From assembly GCA_017416705.1 (NCBI GenBank), contig JAFQBG010000006.1, forward strand, positions 28,117-92,116: 64,000 bases of DNA, given 5' to 3'. The notes under the pieces are model-generated. The model saw nothing but the letters and a program-made list of their open reading frames with translations, was not told the DNA's origin and made no database searches. Shown in pieces: positions 9,616 through 19,390 of the stretch (the stretch's first letter is position 1; every line of letters begins with the position of its first letter). The position numbers were made by a program, and so were the translations under genes. The DNA comes from Bacteroidaceae bacterium. Lineage in GTDB: Bacteria; Bacteroidota; Bacteroidia; Bacteroidales; Bacteroidaceae.

Positions 9616-10331
9616 TGTTCTATTTCTTTTAACGTTATTTTACCCTCGTATATGGCTTTGCCTGTTATTACGGCTCTTATTCCGTTCTCCTGTGCTTTTT
9701 GTATATCGTGCATGCACGATATACCACCGCTAAGGGTTATATCGACCATCGGGAATTCCTGTTGCAAGCCCGTATATAATTGCATGTCGGGCCCTTGCAA
9801 CATACCGTCTTTTGCTATATCGGTACATATCATCTGCGTCAGTCCGTTAGGAATGTACAAATGCAACAGTTCCTCTATTTTCATCTGCGACTGTTCGAGC
9901 CAACCGTTCACTGCCACTCGACCATTGCGCACGTCGGCACCTAATATTATATGTGCAGAACCATAATTATGCAACCACTCGGCAAAACACTCGGGTTTCT
10001 CAACCGCTATACTGCCACAAATTATGCGCGAAGCACCTGCATTAAGCACGCTGCGCAGGGCATCCTCGCTTTTTATTCCACCGCCCCATTCAATGTCGAG
10101 CGTGGTGGCGGCAGCTATACGTTCAAGTGCCGACAGATTGGTTTTTGACGGTTGTTTTGCCTTTGCCCCATCGAGATCGACTATGTGCAGGCGACGCACA
10201 CCGCAATCGGCAAACTGTTTTGCCATATCCAACGGATTTGTGTCGTACACCTTGGTACGAGCATAATCGCCCTGCGTAAGCCGCACACAGCGACCATCTA
10301 TAAGGTCTATTGCCGGAATAATATCTATCAT
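9597..10331 (-). CDS. hisA: Phosphoribosylformimino-5-aminoimidazole carboxamide ribotide isomerase
   Basis: 244 residues, the half-barrel repeat relative of HisF. Catalytic aspartates are in [13 protein letters not shown] (D8) and in [14 protein letters not shown]. The phosphate-binding loops are EWGGGIKS and LSGGIS. It opens the ribose ring of ProFAR to give PRFAR. The start overlaps the hisH stop by 4 bases. Confidence 0.97.
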   Translation of the reverse strand: MIDIIPAIDLIDGRCVRLTQGDYARTKVYDTNPLDMAKQFADCGVRRLHIVDLDGAKAKQPSKTNLSALERIAAATTLDIEWGGGIKSEDALRSVLNAGASRIICGSIAVEKPECFAEWLHNYGSAHIILGADVRNGRVAVNGWLEQSQMKIEELLHLYIPNGLTQMICTDIAKDGMLQGPDMQLYTGLQQEFPMVDITLSGGISCMHDIQKAQENGIRAVITGKAIYEGKITLKEIEQWLLNA

Positions 10332-10918
10332 AGGTCAATAAAATTTTTCAATATGGTTTCGCCTACATCGCCGCTCTTTTCGGGATGAAATTGTGTGCCA
10401 TAAAAATTGTCTTTCGCAAGTGCAGCAGCAAATTCACACCCGTTTGTGGCTGTGGCAATAGCCTCGTCGCACAGATTGGGGGCATAGGAGTGAACAAAAT
10501 AGACATAAGCACTGTTCTCCACGCCGTCGAAAAGCGATGAACGCAGATTTTCTATACTGTTCCACCCCATGTGAGGCACTTTCACCCCCTGTTCTTTACA
10601 TGGCGTGAAACGTCGGACATCGGTGTCAAAGATACCCAAACAATCGACATCGCCCTCTTCGCTACTGCGACACATTATTTGCATGCCCACGCATATTCCA
10701 AGCACAGGCTGTTTTAATTCTTTTAGCACTTGGCACAAACCGCGTTCTTGCAGTTTCTGCATTGCCGATGCGGCAGCCCCCACTCCCGGCAAAAGAACTT
10801 TTTCGGCAGCACGTATGACTGCGGCATCGCTTGTCACACAAAATTCTGCACCAAGCCGTTTCAGCACATTGCTCACCGAGCGCAAATTACCCGTATCGTA
10901 ATCAATTATAGCTATCAT
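10328..10918 (-). CDS. hisH: Imidazole glycerol phosphate synthase glutaminase subunit HisH
   Basis: 196 residues, class I glutamine amidotransferase. The N-terminus is IIDYDTGNLRSV, the nucleophile cysteine is in LGICVGMQIM, and the His/Glu pair is in GTQFHPEKSG near the C-terminus. It supplies ammonia to HisF. ATGA-type 4-base overlaps join it to hisB before and hisA after. Confidence 0.97.
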   Translation of the reverse strand: MIAIIDYDTGNLRSVSNVLKRLGAEFCVTSDAAVIRAAEKVLLPGVGAAASAMQKLQERGLCQVLKELKQPVLGICVGMQIMCRSSEEGDVDCLGIFDTDVRRFTPCKEQGVKVPHMGWNSIENLRSSLFDGVENSAYVYFVHSYAPNLCDEAIATATNGCEFAAALAKDNFYGTQFHPEKSGDVGETILKNFIDL

Positions 10919-12039
10919 AACACCCCTTTACTGCTTGGTAGATTATAGTTAAACGTATCGCGACGTACCGCCATGCGCAAAGCACGTGCAAATGCCTTGA
11001 AGACTCCCTCGACCAGATGATGATTGTTCTCCCCTTTTGCCGATATATGCAGATTGCAATTCATTGCCGATGCCAACGATTTAAAAAAGTGTTTAAACAT
11101 CTCGGTAGGTACATCGCCCACATATTCTCGCGTGAAGCAGACATCCCACTCGAAATCGGTTCTGCCGCCAAAGTCCATTAGCACCATGGCGCGACATTCG
11201 TCCATAGGCAACACAAAACCATAGCGTTCTATTCCGCGCTTATCGCCAAGGGCCTTCACTATGGCACTGCCAAGCACAATTGCTATATCCTCTATTGTAT
11301 GATGCTCATCTACCTGCAAGTCGCCTTGGGCCTCCACCTGCAACGACACACCGGCATGATGCACTATTTGGTCGAGCATGTGATTAAGAAAATTCAATCC
11401 CGTCTCTATTTTTGACGACAACTTGCCGTCAATATCCACCGTTACCGATATTTGCGTCTCCTTGGTTTCGCGTGTCACTGTGGCAACGCGCTCCTGCATG
11501 CGCAGATACTCGGCTATCTCTTTCCAACTGTCTGTAACCAACACACACGAGGCCGCATAGGAGTGTTTTTTCATTTCGTCGATACGCTCTTTGTCGTTGG
11601 TATATAATATGGCTTTTGCACCCAAGTTGGCAGCCAGCACGACATCGGTCAGTCTGTCGCCTATCACATAGGATTGCGCCAGATTGTACTCGCCGCTCAT
11701 ATACTTGCCGAACATGCCCGTAGAGGGCTTGCGTGTTGGCTTGTTCTCGTGCGCATAGGAGGTATCTATCAATTGTTCATCGAACACGACACCCTCGCCA
11801 CGCAAGGTATTGAGCATCTTGTTGTGAACAACATCGAATTTTTCTTGGGGGTAATTATTGGTGCCAAGACCGTCTTGGTTACTTGCCAAGACAAGTTCGT
11901 AGCCGTAATTGGAGATTGCGGCAAGCGCACCTATTACAGCCGGCATGAAAACAAGTTGTTCCAGAGTATCAACCTGTTCGGTAACCGGTGGTTCCCATAT
12001 TATTGTGCCATCGCGGTCTATAAAGAGTGCTTTTTTCAT
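10915..12039 (-). CDS. hisB: Bifunctional histidinol-phosphatase / imidazoleglycerol-phosphate dehydratase
   Basis: 374 residues. The N-terminal HAD phosphatase (1 to about 165) has DRDGT with nucleophile D8 and acid D10, followed by SNQDGLGT and GDRLTDV. The C-terminal dehydratase (about 185-374) has the metal-binding FLNHMLDQ and DEHHTIED motifs. It catalyses dehydration of IGP and dephosphorylation of histidinol phosphate. The fusion means no separate hisN is needed. It overlaps hisC and hisH by 4 bases each. Confidence 0.97.
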   Translation of the reverse strand: MKKALFIDRDGTIIWEPPVTEQVDTLEQLVFMPAVIGALAAISNYGYELVLASNQDGLGTNNYPQEKFDVVHNKMLNTLRGEGVVFDEQLIDTSYAHENKPTRKPSTGMFGKYMSGEYNLAQSYVIGDRLTDVVLAANLGAKAILYTNDKERIDEMKKHSYAASCVLVTDSWKEIAEYLRMQERVATVTRETKETQISVTVDIDGKLSSKIETGLNFLNHMLDQIVHHAGVSLQVEAQGDLQVDEHHTIEDIAIVLGSAIVKALGDKRGIERYGFVLPMDECRAMVLMDFGGRTDFEWDVCFTREYVGDVPTEMFKHFFKSLASAMNCNLHISAKGENNHHLVEGVFKAFARALRMAVRRDTFNYNLPSSKGVL

Positions 12040-13073
12040 GGTTCGTATTTTTCAATTATTTCTAATAGCTTATCATTCTCTTCGGCAGTGCCTATCGTAA
12101 TTCTAAGACACCCTTCGCAGCCTGCCACGCGCGAACGGTCGCGCACTATGACACCGTTCGATATGAGTGCCTCGTACATTTGCGGGGCATCATCGACCTT
12201 GACAAGAAGAAAATTGGCATCGCTCGGATATACTTTTCGTACAGATTTCATAGCCGACAACCGCTCCGACACACGCCTGCGCTCGCTGATTATTGCTGCT
12301 ACCTCGTTGCCGACATTGCGCGATAGCAGCCCAAAGGCTTTCTCCATTGCCGGCAAATTAATATTGTAGGGATATTTCACCGCCGCAAACAGACGCATTA
12401 TCTCGACATTCGCAAATGCCAACCCCAGACGCAGCGCAGCCATTCCATAGGCCTTCGACAGCGTTTGCAATACAATTAAATTATTATACTCCGCAAGCAT
12501 TGCCAGCATGCTCTGCTGCGACGAAAAATCTATATATGCCTCATCGACCACCAAAATACCATTAAAATATTCCAATATATAGCGCATCTGCTCCAATGGG
12601 AACGAAAGCCCCGTTGGGTTATTGGGCGAACATAGGAATATCAATTTTGTGTTGGCATCGCATGCGTTCAGTATGTCGGCTGTGGGCAACGAGTAGTCGG
12701 GCGACAGGCGTACCTCCTTTATGGGCACATTGTTTATATCGGCTGCCACACGATACATGCCATACGTGGGCGCAATAGTCACGACGTTATCCACCTGCGG
12801 TTCACAAAAAATTCTGATACAAAGGTCGATAGCCTCGTCGCTGCCATTGCCTATGAATATTTGCTCGGCAGGGATTTTTTTTATCTCGGCTATTCTGTTT
12901 TTCAGTGCAGCCTGCGTTGGGTCGGGATAGCGGTTATAGCCATTGTTGTAGGGGTTCTCGTTGGCATCGAGAAAAACGCCCAAACTGCCTTTGTATTCGT
13001 CGCGTGCGGTTGAATAGGGGGCAAGCGACAATATATTTTTTCGTACCAGTCCTAATAGCTCTTCTATTGTCAT
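12036..13073 (-). CDS. hisC: Histidinol-phosphate aminotransferase
   Basis: 345 residues, fold type I PLP aminotransferase. Motifs are NENPYNNGYNRYPDP near the N-terminus, GNGSDEAID, CSPNNPTG, DEAYIDF, and the PLP lysine in LQTLSKAYGMAALRLG. It transaminates imidazole acetol phosphate with glutamate. The gap to hisD is 63 bases, with no ORF or clear terminator, so it is probably co-transcribed. Confidence 0.96.
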   Translation of the reverse strand: MTIEELLGLVRKNILSLAPYSTARDEYKGSLGVFLDANENPYNNGYNRYPDPTQAALKNRIAEIKKIPAEQIFIGNGSDEAIDLCIRIFCEPQVDNVVTIAPTYGMYRVAADINNVPIKEVRLSPDYSLPTADILNACDANTKLIFLCSPNNPTGLSFPLEQMRYILEYFNGILVVDEAYIDFSSQQSMLAMLAEYNNLIVLQTLSKAYGMAALRLGLAFANVEIMRLFAAVKYPYNINLPAMEKAFGLLSRNVGNEVAAIISERRRVSERLSAMKSVRKVYPSDANFLLVKVDDAPQMYEALISNGVIVRDRSRVAGCEGCLRITIGTAEENDKLLEIIEKYEP

Positions 13074-13136
13074 GATTACAGAATTTATTTTACGAAATTG
13101 TTTAAATTTCCCAAATTACTATCTTATGCAAGCCAT

Positions 13137-14450
13137 TCATTCGCCGTTTTTTTGTTCGGCAAGCAAACTATCCATGCGCGTTGTCACAGCAGCGGCATGA
13201 GCATCAAGCCCCTCGGCACGAGCCATTGCGACAATGGTCTTACTCAAATTCATCAAGCCGTCGGGCGTCAGTTCCTGATATGTTATTTTACGTACATAGC
13301 TATCGACGTTCACACCGCTATGCGAGCGTGCCCACCCCGACGTAGGCAGCGTGTGGTTGGTTCCCGAGGCATAATCGCCTGCGCTTTCGGGCGAATAGTT
13401 TCCTATGAAGACACTGCCGGCCGATACCACTCGTGCCGACACTCCCCATGGGTCGTTAGTCGATATTATCAGATGTTCGGGGGCATATTTATTTACAAAT
13501 GCTATTCGTGCATCGGCATCGGGCAGTACGATTATTCTGCTGTTTGCCAACGATTTCATGGCATACTCCTTGCGCGGTAATTGTTCGAGCTGTTTTAGCA
13601 AAGCACTGCACACATCGTCGGCTGTTTTTTCGTTCGAACAGACGAGTATGGCCTGCGAGTCGGTGCCATGCTCGGCTTGCGAAAGTATATCCGATGCCAC
13701 AAACTCGGGAACAGCACAGTCATCGGCCATGACAAGGACCTCGGAGGGGCCTGCCGGCATATCTATCGCAACCGTCGAGGATAGCATCTCCTTGGCTTTT
13801 GTGACATATCTGTTTCCGGGACCGAATATTTTATCGACAGCAGGTATGGTGGCAGTGCCATAAGTCATGGCAGCTATGGCTTGCGCTCCACCTACCTTAT
13901 ATATTTTTTCTACTCCGCACACCATAGCGGCAAAAAGCACCGCCGGAGCTATGCTACCCTGCTTGTCGGGCGGCGTGCATAGGATTATCTCCTTGCACCC
14001 TGCGACCTTGGCAGGAATGGCCAACATGAGCACAGTCGAGAACAACGGCGCTGTGCCACCGGGAATATACAACCCCACACGCTCTATGGGTACGGCCCGT
14101 TGAACACATAGAACGCCGGGTATGGTTTCGACGCGCACCGGTTCGAAGCGTTGCGCCATGTGGAAACGGGTTATATTCCTCACCGCCTCGGCAATGGCCT
14201 CTCTTAGCTCGGGGACAATTTTCTCGTAGGCACCTTTAAGTTCCCGGGACGATACCTCAATTGTATCGAGCGCGACTCCGTCTATCTGCACTGACAATGC
14301 ACGTATAGCCTCATCGCCTTTTTCTTTTACAAGAGCAATAATATCGGCCACTCGTTGCGCTATACTATCATCGTCGGCAAGACGACGCTGGCACAAGGCA
14401 GGCCACTCTTCGACCGAAGGGTTTATATATTTCTTTATTATCTGTTCCAT
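13137..14450 (-). CDS. hisD: Histidinol dehydrogenase
   Basis: 437 residues. Recognised by YIPGGTAPLFSTVLM, KIFGPGNRYVTKAK, DMPAGPSEVLV, SQAEHGTDSQ with its zinc-ligand histidine, NKYAPEHLI, and TNHTLPTSGWAR near the C-terminus. It is a zinc enzyme that oxidises histidinol to histidine in two NAD-dependent steps, the last of the pathway. It starts 4 bases after hisG. Confidence 0.97.
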   Translation of the reverse strand: MEQIIKKYINPSVEEWPALCQRRLADDDSIAQRVADIIALVKEKGDEAIRALSVQIDGVALDTIEVSSRELKGAYEKIVPELREAIAEAVRNITRFHMAQRFEPVRVETIPGVLCVQRAVPIERVGLYIPGGTAPLFSTVLMLAIPAKVAGCKEIILCTPPDKQGSIAPAVLFAAMVCGVEKIYKVGGAQAIAAMTYGTATIPAVDKIFGPGNRYVTKAKEMLSSTVAIDMPAGPSEVLVMADDCAVPEFVASDILSQAEHGTDSQAILVCSNEKTADDVCSALLKQLEQLPRKEYAMKSLANSRIIVLPDADARIAFVNKYAPEHLIISTNDPWGVSARVVSAGSVFIGNYSPESAGDYASGTNHTLPTSGWARSHSGVNVDSYVRKITYQELTPDGLMNLSKTIVAMARAEGLDAHAAAVTTRMDSLLAEQKNGE

Positions 14451-14454
14451 AAAT

Positions 14455-15306
14455 TTATAATACTATTTTTTCGAGCGACAGCACCAATATTCCCTCGGCG
14501 CCGATAGCTTTGAGCTTTTCTATTATATCCCATAGTTCTTTTTCGTCAACCACAGTTTGCAACGAACACCATTCGCTGTTGGCAAGCGGTATTACGGTGG
14601 GGCTGCGCATGGCAGGCAACATTGCCACAGCCTCGTCCAAGGCTGTCACCGGCAGGTTCAAAACGAGATATTTTTTACCATAGCCTTTTTGCACCGACTC
14701 AAAACGCGATATCAGCTGTTGCGCCATGGCCATTTTTTCGCCATCGAGGCCGGGCGTTGCTATCAGCACCGCCTCGGAGTGTAGGACCTTTTCCACCTCC
14801 ACAAGACCGTTGGAAATGAGCGTACCGCCCGATGATACAATATCGAATATGGCATCGGCAAGCCCGGCAGCCGGGGCTATCTCCACCGAGCCGGTTATGG
14901 TATGTATGTCGGCTTTTATTCCCTTTTGGTCGAAGTAGTTTTTCAGCACATTGGGATAGGACGTAGCAATGCGTTTGCCGTTAAAATAGTCCAAGCCTGT
15001 ATATTCCACGTTTTTGGGAACGGCAAGCGATATTCTGCACTCCCCGAACCCCAATTTTTGTATTACATCCACCGCATAACCACGTTCCTGTACCTCGTTG
15101 TAACCTACTATTCCCAAGTCGGCTGCTCCCATTGCAACAGTCTGCGGTATATCATCGTCGCGCAAAAAAAGTATCTCGACCGGCAACCCCGATGCACGCA
15201 TAAGGAATTTGCGTTTTTCCTCGCCTATCATCACTCCCGACTCGCGTAGCAGTTCTATGCTCTGCTCGTTCAATCGTCCTTTTGTCTGTATGGCTATTCT
15301 TAACAT
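14455..15306 (-). CDS. hisG: ATP phosphoribosyltransferase (long form)
   Basis: 283 residues, the long HisG form with a C-terminal regulatory domain. The catalytic part has MLRIAIQTKGRL, GAADLGIVGYNEV, and the PRPP loop DIVSSGGTLISNGL. The last 75 residues match the ACT-like domain that binds histidine for feedback inhibition. The long form works without HisZ, consistent with no hisZ here. First structural gene of the operon; expression is expected to depend on the attenuator at 15346-15472. Confidence 0.97.
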   Translation of the reverse strand: MLRIAIQTKGRLNEQSIELLRESGVMIGEEKRKFLMRASGLPVEILFLRDDDIPQTVAMGAADLGIVGYNEVQERGYAVDVIQKLGFGECRISLAVPKNVEYTGLDYFNGKRIATSYPNVLKNYFDQKGIKADIHTITGSVEIAPAAGLADAIFDIVSSGGTLISNGLVEVEKVLHSEAVLIATPGLDGEKMAMAQQLISRFESVQKGYGKKYLVLNLPVTALDEAVAMLPAMRSPTVIPLANSEWCSLQTVVDEKELWDIIEKLKAIGAEGILVLSLEKIVL

Positions 15307-15345
15307 ATTGTATAGTGTTTATTAATTGCTTATATAGTATTTAAA

Positions 15346-15388
15346 TAAAAAAAACGCGGAAACCACCACATAAAGGGTTGTTTCCGCA
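15346..15388 (-). terminator. Attenuator terminator of the his operon
   Basis: On the minus strand the arms are GCGGAAAC (15387-15380) and GTTTCCGC (15363-15356). Pairing extends inward to 12 bp with one mismatch and is followed by eight T (15354-15347). It lies 50 bases before hisG and 28 bases after the leader peptide stop. Two leader segments can compete: 15418-15424 pairs with 15373-15379 (AAGGGTT/AACCCTT), and 15433-15439 with 15365-15371 (ACCACAT/ATGTGGT). Confidence 0.85.
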
Positions 15389-15415
15389 TTATCTTTGTAT
15401 AAACAGATTATTGCA

Positions 15416-15472
15416 CTAACCCTTATAGGCTAATGTGGTATAATGGCGATGGTGTACAAGTATCTGTTTCAT
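15416..15472 (-). CDS. hisL: his operon leader peptide (HHRH)
   Basis: An 18-codon ORF on the minus strand encoding MKQILVHHRHYTTLAYKG and a TAG stop. Three of four consecutive codons are histidine. It lies between a good promoter and a rho-independent terminator directly upstream of hisG, the arrangement of a classic transcription attenuator: low charged tRNA-His stalls the ribosome at the His codons and favours the antiterminator. The sequence differs from the enterobacterial leader, which has seven consecutive His codons. The assignment rests on codon content and position. Confidence 0.85.
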   Translation of the reverse strand: MKQILVHHRHYTTLAYKG

Positions 15473-15531
15473 AATATCGTTTACAGTTTTTGCAAGGCAG
15501 GCTATTTTATCATAGCTCCATTGAACGAGAG

Positions 15532-15561
15532 CAAAAATATTCTTTTTTTTTCGAAAACAAA
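15532..15561 (-). promoter_or_regulatory. his operon promoter
   Basis: On the minus strand: -33 TTTG (15561-15558), an 18-base spacer, and -7 TATTTTTG (15539-15532), both matching the Bacteroidota consensus. Transcription would begin near 15526, leaving about 54 bases before the leader peptide. Confidence 0.65.
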
Positions 15562-15613
15562 AATTTTTACAACATTTTTTACGAAAAACAAGAAAAATAC
15601 AAACTTTTTGAAT

Positions 15614-16501
15614 TTATTTCTTCTGTACCACTTGCACTCCACACGGCACATCCTCTGTCACCCATACGTTGCCTCCTATCACAGCGCCATCGCCCACCGT
15701 AACTCGCCCGAGTACGGTGGCATTACTATATACAATAACATTGTTGCCTATTATAGGATGCCTTGGTATTCCTTTTATAGGATGCCCGTTTTCGTCGAGC
15801 GGGAAACTTTTTGCACCGAGCGTAACACCCTGATACAGTTTTACATTATTGCCTATGACACATGTTTCGCCAATGACAACACCCGTTCCGTGGTCTATTG
15901 AAAAATAGTCGCCTATGCAAGCACCGGGATGTATATCTATGCCTGTTTCGCTATGCGCCTGCTCGGTTATCATGCGTGGCAACAACGGAACCGACAGTTC
16001 GTATAATTTATGCGCCATACGATAGTTCACTACCGCCTTCACCGTTGGGTAGCAGCTGATAACCTCGCCACAGCACGTTGCCGCCGGGTCGCCGTTATAC
16101 GTGGCTATCACATCCATGGCCATTTTACGACGCAGCTCGGGCAGATATTCCACAAATGCGGTTGCACTGTCGTATGCTATTTTCATTCTCTCGTCGCTTG
16201 TATGTTGGTCGTGGCAAAAACAATAAGCGGCATATATCTGGGAGGAGAGTTTGGTATATAGCTTCTCTATATTCACGCCCAAACGATAGGAAAGCGTAGT
16301 GTCGTTACGTGTCGGCTCACCATAATAACCGGGGAATATTATGGTTCGCACAAGTTCTATTATTTCGGATACTATTTTACCCGATGGCATTTGTTGTCCG
16401 TCGGCAGTGCAATATAATAGTTTTTCATTCTTGCCCATGTTCAATAAGTCATCGACCACTCGTGGTATAAACTCGGTGACACCGCTGTTTTTCATACTCA
16501 T
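15614..16501 (-). CDS. cysE: Serine O-acetyltransferase
   Basis: 295 residues. The N-terminal helical domain (to about 165) is followed by left-handed beta-helix hexapeptide repeats (GIDIHPGACIGDYFSIDHG, VVIGETCVIGNNVKLYQ, HPIIGNNVIVYSNATVLG, VTVGDGAVIGG). The DHGTGVVIGE segment holds the catalytic Asp-His. It makes O-acetylserine from serine and acetyl-CoA, the substrate of the neighbouring CysK. It starts 3 bases after cysK, so the two are translated from one message. The N-terminal extension is the longer form common in Bacteroidota. Confidence 0.95.
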   Translation of the reverse strand: MSMKNSGVTEFIPRVVDDLLNMGKNEKLLYCTADGQQMPSGKIVSEIIELVRTIIFPGYYGEPTRNDTTLSYRLGVNIEKLYTKLSSQIYAAYCFCHDQHTSDERMKIAYDSATAFVEYLPELRRKMAMDVIATYNGDPAATCCGEVISCYPTVKAVVNYRMAHKLYELSVPLLPRMITEQAHSETGIDIHPGACIGDYFSIDHGTGVVIGETCVIGNNVKLYQGVTLGAKSFPLDENGHPIKGIPRHPIIGNNVIVYSNATVLGRVTVGDGAVIGGNVWVTEDVPCGVQVVQKK

Positions 16502-16504
16502 AAC

Positions 16505-17437
16505 TTATATATTAAATAGGTTAGTAGATAGGTAACGTTCGCCATTGTCGGGCAACACGACCACAATATTTTTTTTATGATTTTCCTTGCGACGTTGCAC
16601 ATTGGCTGCTGCCCACAGGGCTGCTCCGCCCGAGTAGCCCACAAGAAAGCCCTCGCTGCGAGCCAACCGACGTGCCGTTTCTATTGCCGCCTCATCGGTA
16701 ACCGATATCACTTCGTCCACCAACGCGCTGTCGTAGTTTGCAGGTACAAAACCGGCACCTATGCCTTGTATTTTATGCGCTCCGGGTTGCCCACCCGACA
16801 GCACCGGCGAGGAGGAGGGCTCCACAGCCACCACCTGAATGTTTTTATTTAATTCTTTTAGCCTACGCGCCACCCCCGAGAGCGTGCCGCCTGTTCCAAC
16901 TGCCACAACCAATATATCGACGTTGCCATCGGTAGCCTGCCATATTTCCCAAGCGGTGGTATCATAATGAGCCAAAGGATTGTCGCTATTCTCGAACTGT
17001 TTCAGCATCACCGCCGCAGGATTTTTTGCTACTATATCGTGTGCCTTGTCTATTGCCCCTTGCATGCCCTGTGCAGCCGGTGTCAACACCAATTCCGCTC
17101 CATAGGCTGCAAGCAAAGCACGACGTTCAATGCTCATAGTCTCGGGCATTGTAAGAACCAAACGATAGCCTTTCACAGCCGCTACCATAGCCAAGCCCAC
17201 ACCGGTATTGCCACTTGTAGGCTCCACGATTATGGCACCGGGAGCCAATTCCCCACGTTGCTCGGCACCGCAAACCATAGATAGCGCGGCGCGGTCTTTC
17301 ACGCTGCCTGCCGGATTAAAATATTCCAATTTTGCCAATGGAGCATTTGGCAAACCGACATCCTGCGCAAACCGCGACAGCCGCAACATGGGTGTATTGC
17401 CTATGAGTTCTGTTATATGTTCTGCTATATGACTCAT
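16505..17437 (-). CDS. cysK: Cysteine synthase A (O-acetylserine sulfhydrylase)
   Basis: 310 residues, fold type II PLP enzyme. The PLP lysine is in [12 protein letters not shown] (about residue 47), the substrate loop is [10 protein letters not shown], and the PLP phosphate loop is [10 protein letters not shown]. The [11 protein letters not shown] segment supplies the pyridine-nitrogen serine. It makes cysteine from O-acetylserine and sulfide. Adjacent to cysE, so both steps are encoded together. Confidence 0.96.
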   Translation of the reverse strand: MSHIAEHITELIGNTPMLRLSRFAQDVGLPNAPLAKLEYFNPAGSVKDRAALSMVCGAEQRGELAPGAIIVEPTSGNTGVGLAMVAAVKGYRLVLTMPETMSIERRALLAAYGAELVLTPAAQGMQGAIDKAHDIVAKNPAAVMLKQFENSDNPLAHYDTTAWEIWQATDGNVDILVVAVGTGGTLSGVARRLKELNKNIQVVAVEPSSSPVLSGGQPGAHKIQGIGAGFVPANYDSALVDEVISVTDEAAIETARRLARSEGFLVGYSGGAALWAAANVQRRKENHKKNIVVVLPDNGERYLSTNLFNI

Positions 17438-17462
17438 TTATTATATATTTATATTACCTACA

Positions 17463-18056
17463 CTATGAACGTGCGGCAATCTTTTTTAGTTCTTTGTAAA
17501 GACGCTGTACGGGCAGGCCCATGACATTGAAATAGGAGCCTTCGATGTTTTCCACACCAATATAGCCAATCCACTCCTGCGCTCCATAGGAACCCGCCTT
17601 GTCCATTGGCTTATATTTTTCGACATAGTAAGTTATCTCCTCGTCGGTGAGTAGGGCAAAACGCACATCCGATTTTGCAACAAAACAATATTGTTCCTTT
17701 TTTGTGGTTATGGTGACACCTGTGTAAACAGAATGGGTATGCCCCGACAAGGATTGCAGCATGTTACAAGCATCGGCAGCGTCTGTCGGTTTACCAAGCG
17801 CAACCCCACCCGACCACACTATGGTGTCGGCGGTTATCACCAACTCATCATCGGCCATTTGAGGACGATAAGCATCGGCCTTTTTCTTCGATATATACAA
17901 TGGTATATCCCCACCCGACAGATTATCGGGGTAGGACTCGTCAATGCAAGGCAACGCTTTTACTTGGAACGATAAATCGAGCCCTTGCAACAATTCCTTG
18001 CGCCGAGGCGAAGCCGAGGCAAGCACTATTTTGTAATTTTTTATATTATCGAGCAT
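17463..18056 (-). CDS. maf: Maf-like nucleoside triphosphate pyrophosphatase
   Basis: 197 residues from the ATG at 18056 (MLDNIKNYKIVLASASPRR). Upstream in-frame codons overlap kdsC and do not match the family. Motifs are SASPRRKELL at the N-terminus, ITADTIVW, and GYIGVENIEGSYFNVMGLP near the end. The family hydrolyses non-canonical or modified NTPs (dTTP/UTP type) in the cytosol. It starts 19 bases after kdsC in the same operon. Confidence 0.93.
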   Translation of the reverse strand: MLDNIKNYKIVLASASPRRKELLQGLDLSFQVKALPCIDESYPDNLSGGDIPLYISKKKADAYRPQMADDELVITADTIVWSGGVALGKPTDAADACNMLQSLSGHTHSVYTGVTITTKKEQYCFVAKSDVRFALLTDEEITYYVEKYKPMDKAGSYGAQEWIGYIGVENIEGSYFNVMGLPVQRLYKELKKIAARS

Positions 18057-18075
18057 ATTATTTATGTATATGATA

Positions 18076-18594
18076 TTACCAACCGAAAGCATTGGCCTCG
18101 TCCATCCATTTGCCTTGCGCACGCATTACCTGCTCTATGACATCGCGTCCGCACCCCTCGCCGCCACGACATGGCGACACATACAAGGATATATCCTTTA
18201 TCTCCACCGCTGCATCGGCCGGGCAACATGGCAAGCCACACATTTGCATGACCTCGTAATCGGGTATATCATCGCCCATGTATAGCACTTCGTCGGGTTT
18301 AAGGTCGTACATCAGGAGCAATTCCTCGTAGCAGTCACGTTTCACCGATGCGCCTGTATAGACATCGGTTATACCCAAGCCATTATAACGCACTTTGACA
18401 GCCTCGGTGCGTGCGCCTGTTATTATGGCAACACGATACCCGGCTTTCACAGCCAATTGCAAGGCATAGCCATCCTTTATGTTCACTGTGCGCATTGGCT
18501 CGCCGCTTGGATACATGGTTATAGTCTCCCTGCTCAGCACGCCGTCCACATCGAACACCAACGCTTTTATCTTTTTTAAATCGTAATTTATCAT
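18076..18594 (-). CDS. kdsC: 3-deoxy-D-manno-octulosonate 8-phosphate phosphatase
   Basis: 172 residues, the short HAD form without a cap domain (type C0). The nucleophile motif is FDVDGVLS, followed by [25 protein letters not shown], and [10 protein letters not shown]. It removes phosphate from KDO-8-P in lipopolysaccharide core synthesis. Four bases separate it from the DUF2520 gene. Other YrbI-type phosphatases look alike, but length and motifs fit KdsC well. Confidence 0.9.
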   Translation of the reverse strand: MINYDLKKIKALVFDVDGVLSRETITMYPSGEPMRTVNIKDGYALQLAVKAGYRVAIITGARTEAVKVRYNGLGITDVYTGASVKRDCYEELLLMYDLKPDEVLYMGDDIPDYEVMQMCGLPCCPADAAVEIKDISLYVSPCRGGEGCGRDVIEQVMRAQGKWMDEANAFGW

Positions 18595-18598
18595 ATTG

Positions 18599-19390
18599 CT
18601 AAGTATTTAGATGTTTCGCATTGTTTATTATATATTCACTTATTACTTCGTACATTCTGCCAATCTCGTCATCGAGTTGTTCGCGTTGCGCTTTCATTAT
18701 TTTCTCGTCGCCCCTTGCAGCCGGCCCCGTCTGCGCCATACGCGGTGACAAGGCATGTACCTTGGCCGCCGTTTCGTCTATCAAGGGCAGCATGACTTCG
18801 AATGGAAGACCGCTTCTCCTTAGCAACTGTTCCGAAACGGAATACATGGCATTGGAAAAATTACAAGCAAAAACAGCTGCCAGATGCAACATCCTGCGTT
18901 GTTCGCTTGTTGCCACATAAACTTTTTCACTCAAAGAGCGAGCCAAGCATAATATGGCTTGCTCGGTTTCGTTGTCGCATCCCTCGACAAATATTCCCAA
19001 TGTCGAAAAATCCACCGGACGCGCCTTGCTGAATGTCTGCATGGGATAGAATATTCCATATTTTTTGCATCCGGCCTCTTTTAGCACGTCGATGGATACG
19101 CTGCCGGCAGTATGCAAAACAAGCGCGTGCGGATAGCGCAAAGCTATTTTACGAGCCACATCGCTCAGCGCACTATCCACAACGGATATTATGACAATAT
19201 CGGCTTCGGGCATGGAATTTATGTCGCACGAATATTCGCACCCTATATTTTCGGCAAGCGAGCTTGCCGATTTAAGCGTTCTGCTCCACACCGCAACAGG
19301 CGGCACACCGATATTTTTCAATGCCGGCGCCAGCGATGTCGCAAGATTTCCCGCGCCCACAAGCACAATTCTTTCACTCTTCATTAGCAC
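18599..19390 (-). CDS. DUF2520 Rossmann-like protein (NADP oxidoreductase-like)
   Basis: 263 residues. The N-terminal Rossmann fold has the dinucleotide motif [16 protein letters not shown]. The middle has [11 protein letters not shown] and [10 protein letters not shown]. The C-terminal helical part ([20 protein letters not shown] ... [15 protein letters not shown]) is the DUF2520 region, related to pantoate/prephenate-type dehydrogenases. No substrate is known to me. In many Bacteroidetes this gene lies directly upstream of kdsC and maf, as here. A second possible ATG is two codons in. It overlaps the nitroreductase gene by 17 bases. Confidence 0.85.
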   Translation of the reverse strand: MLMKSERIVLVGAGNLATSLAPALKNIGVPPVAVWSRTLKSASSLAENIGCEYSCDINSMPEADIVIISVVDSALSDVARKIALRYPHALVLHTAGSVSIDVLKEAGCKKYGIFYPMQTFSKARPVDFSTLGIFVEGCDNETEQAILCLARSLSEKVYVATSEQRRMLHLAAVFACNFSNAMYSVSEQLLRRSGLPFEVMLPLIDETAAKVHALSPRMAQTGPAARGDEKIMKAQREQLDDEIGRMYEVISEYIINNAKHLNT

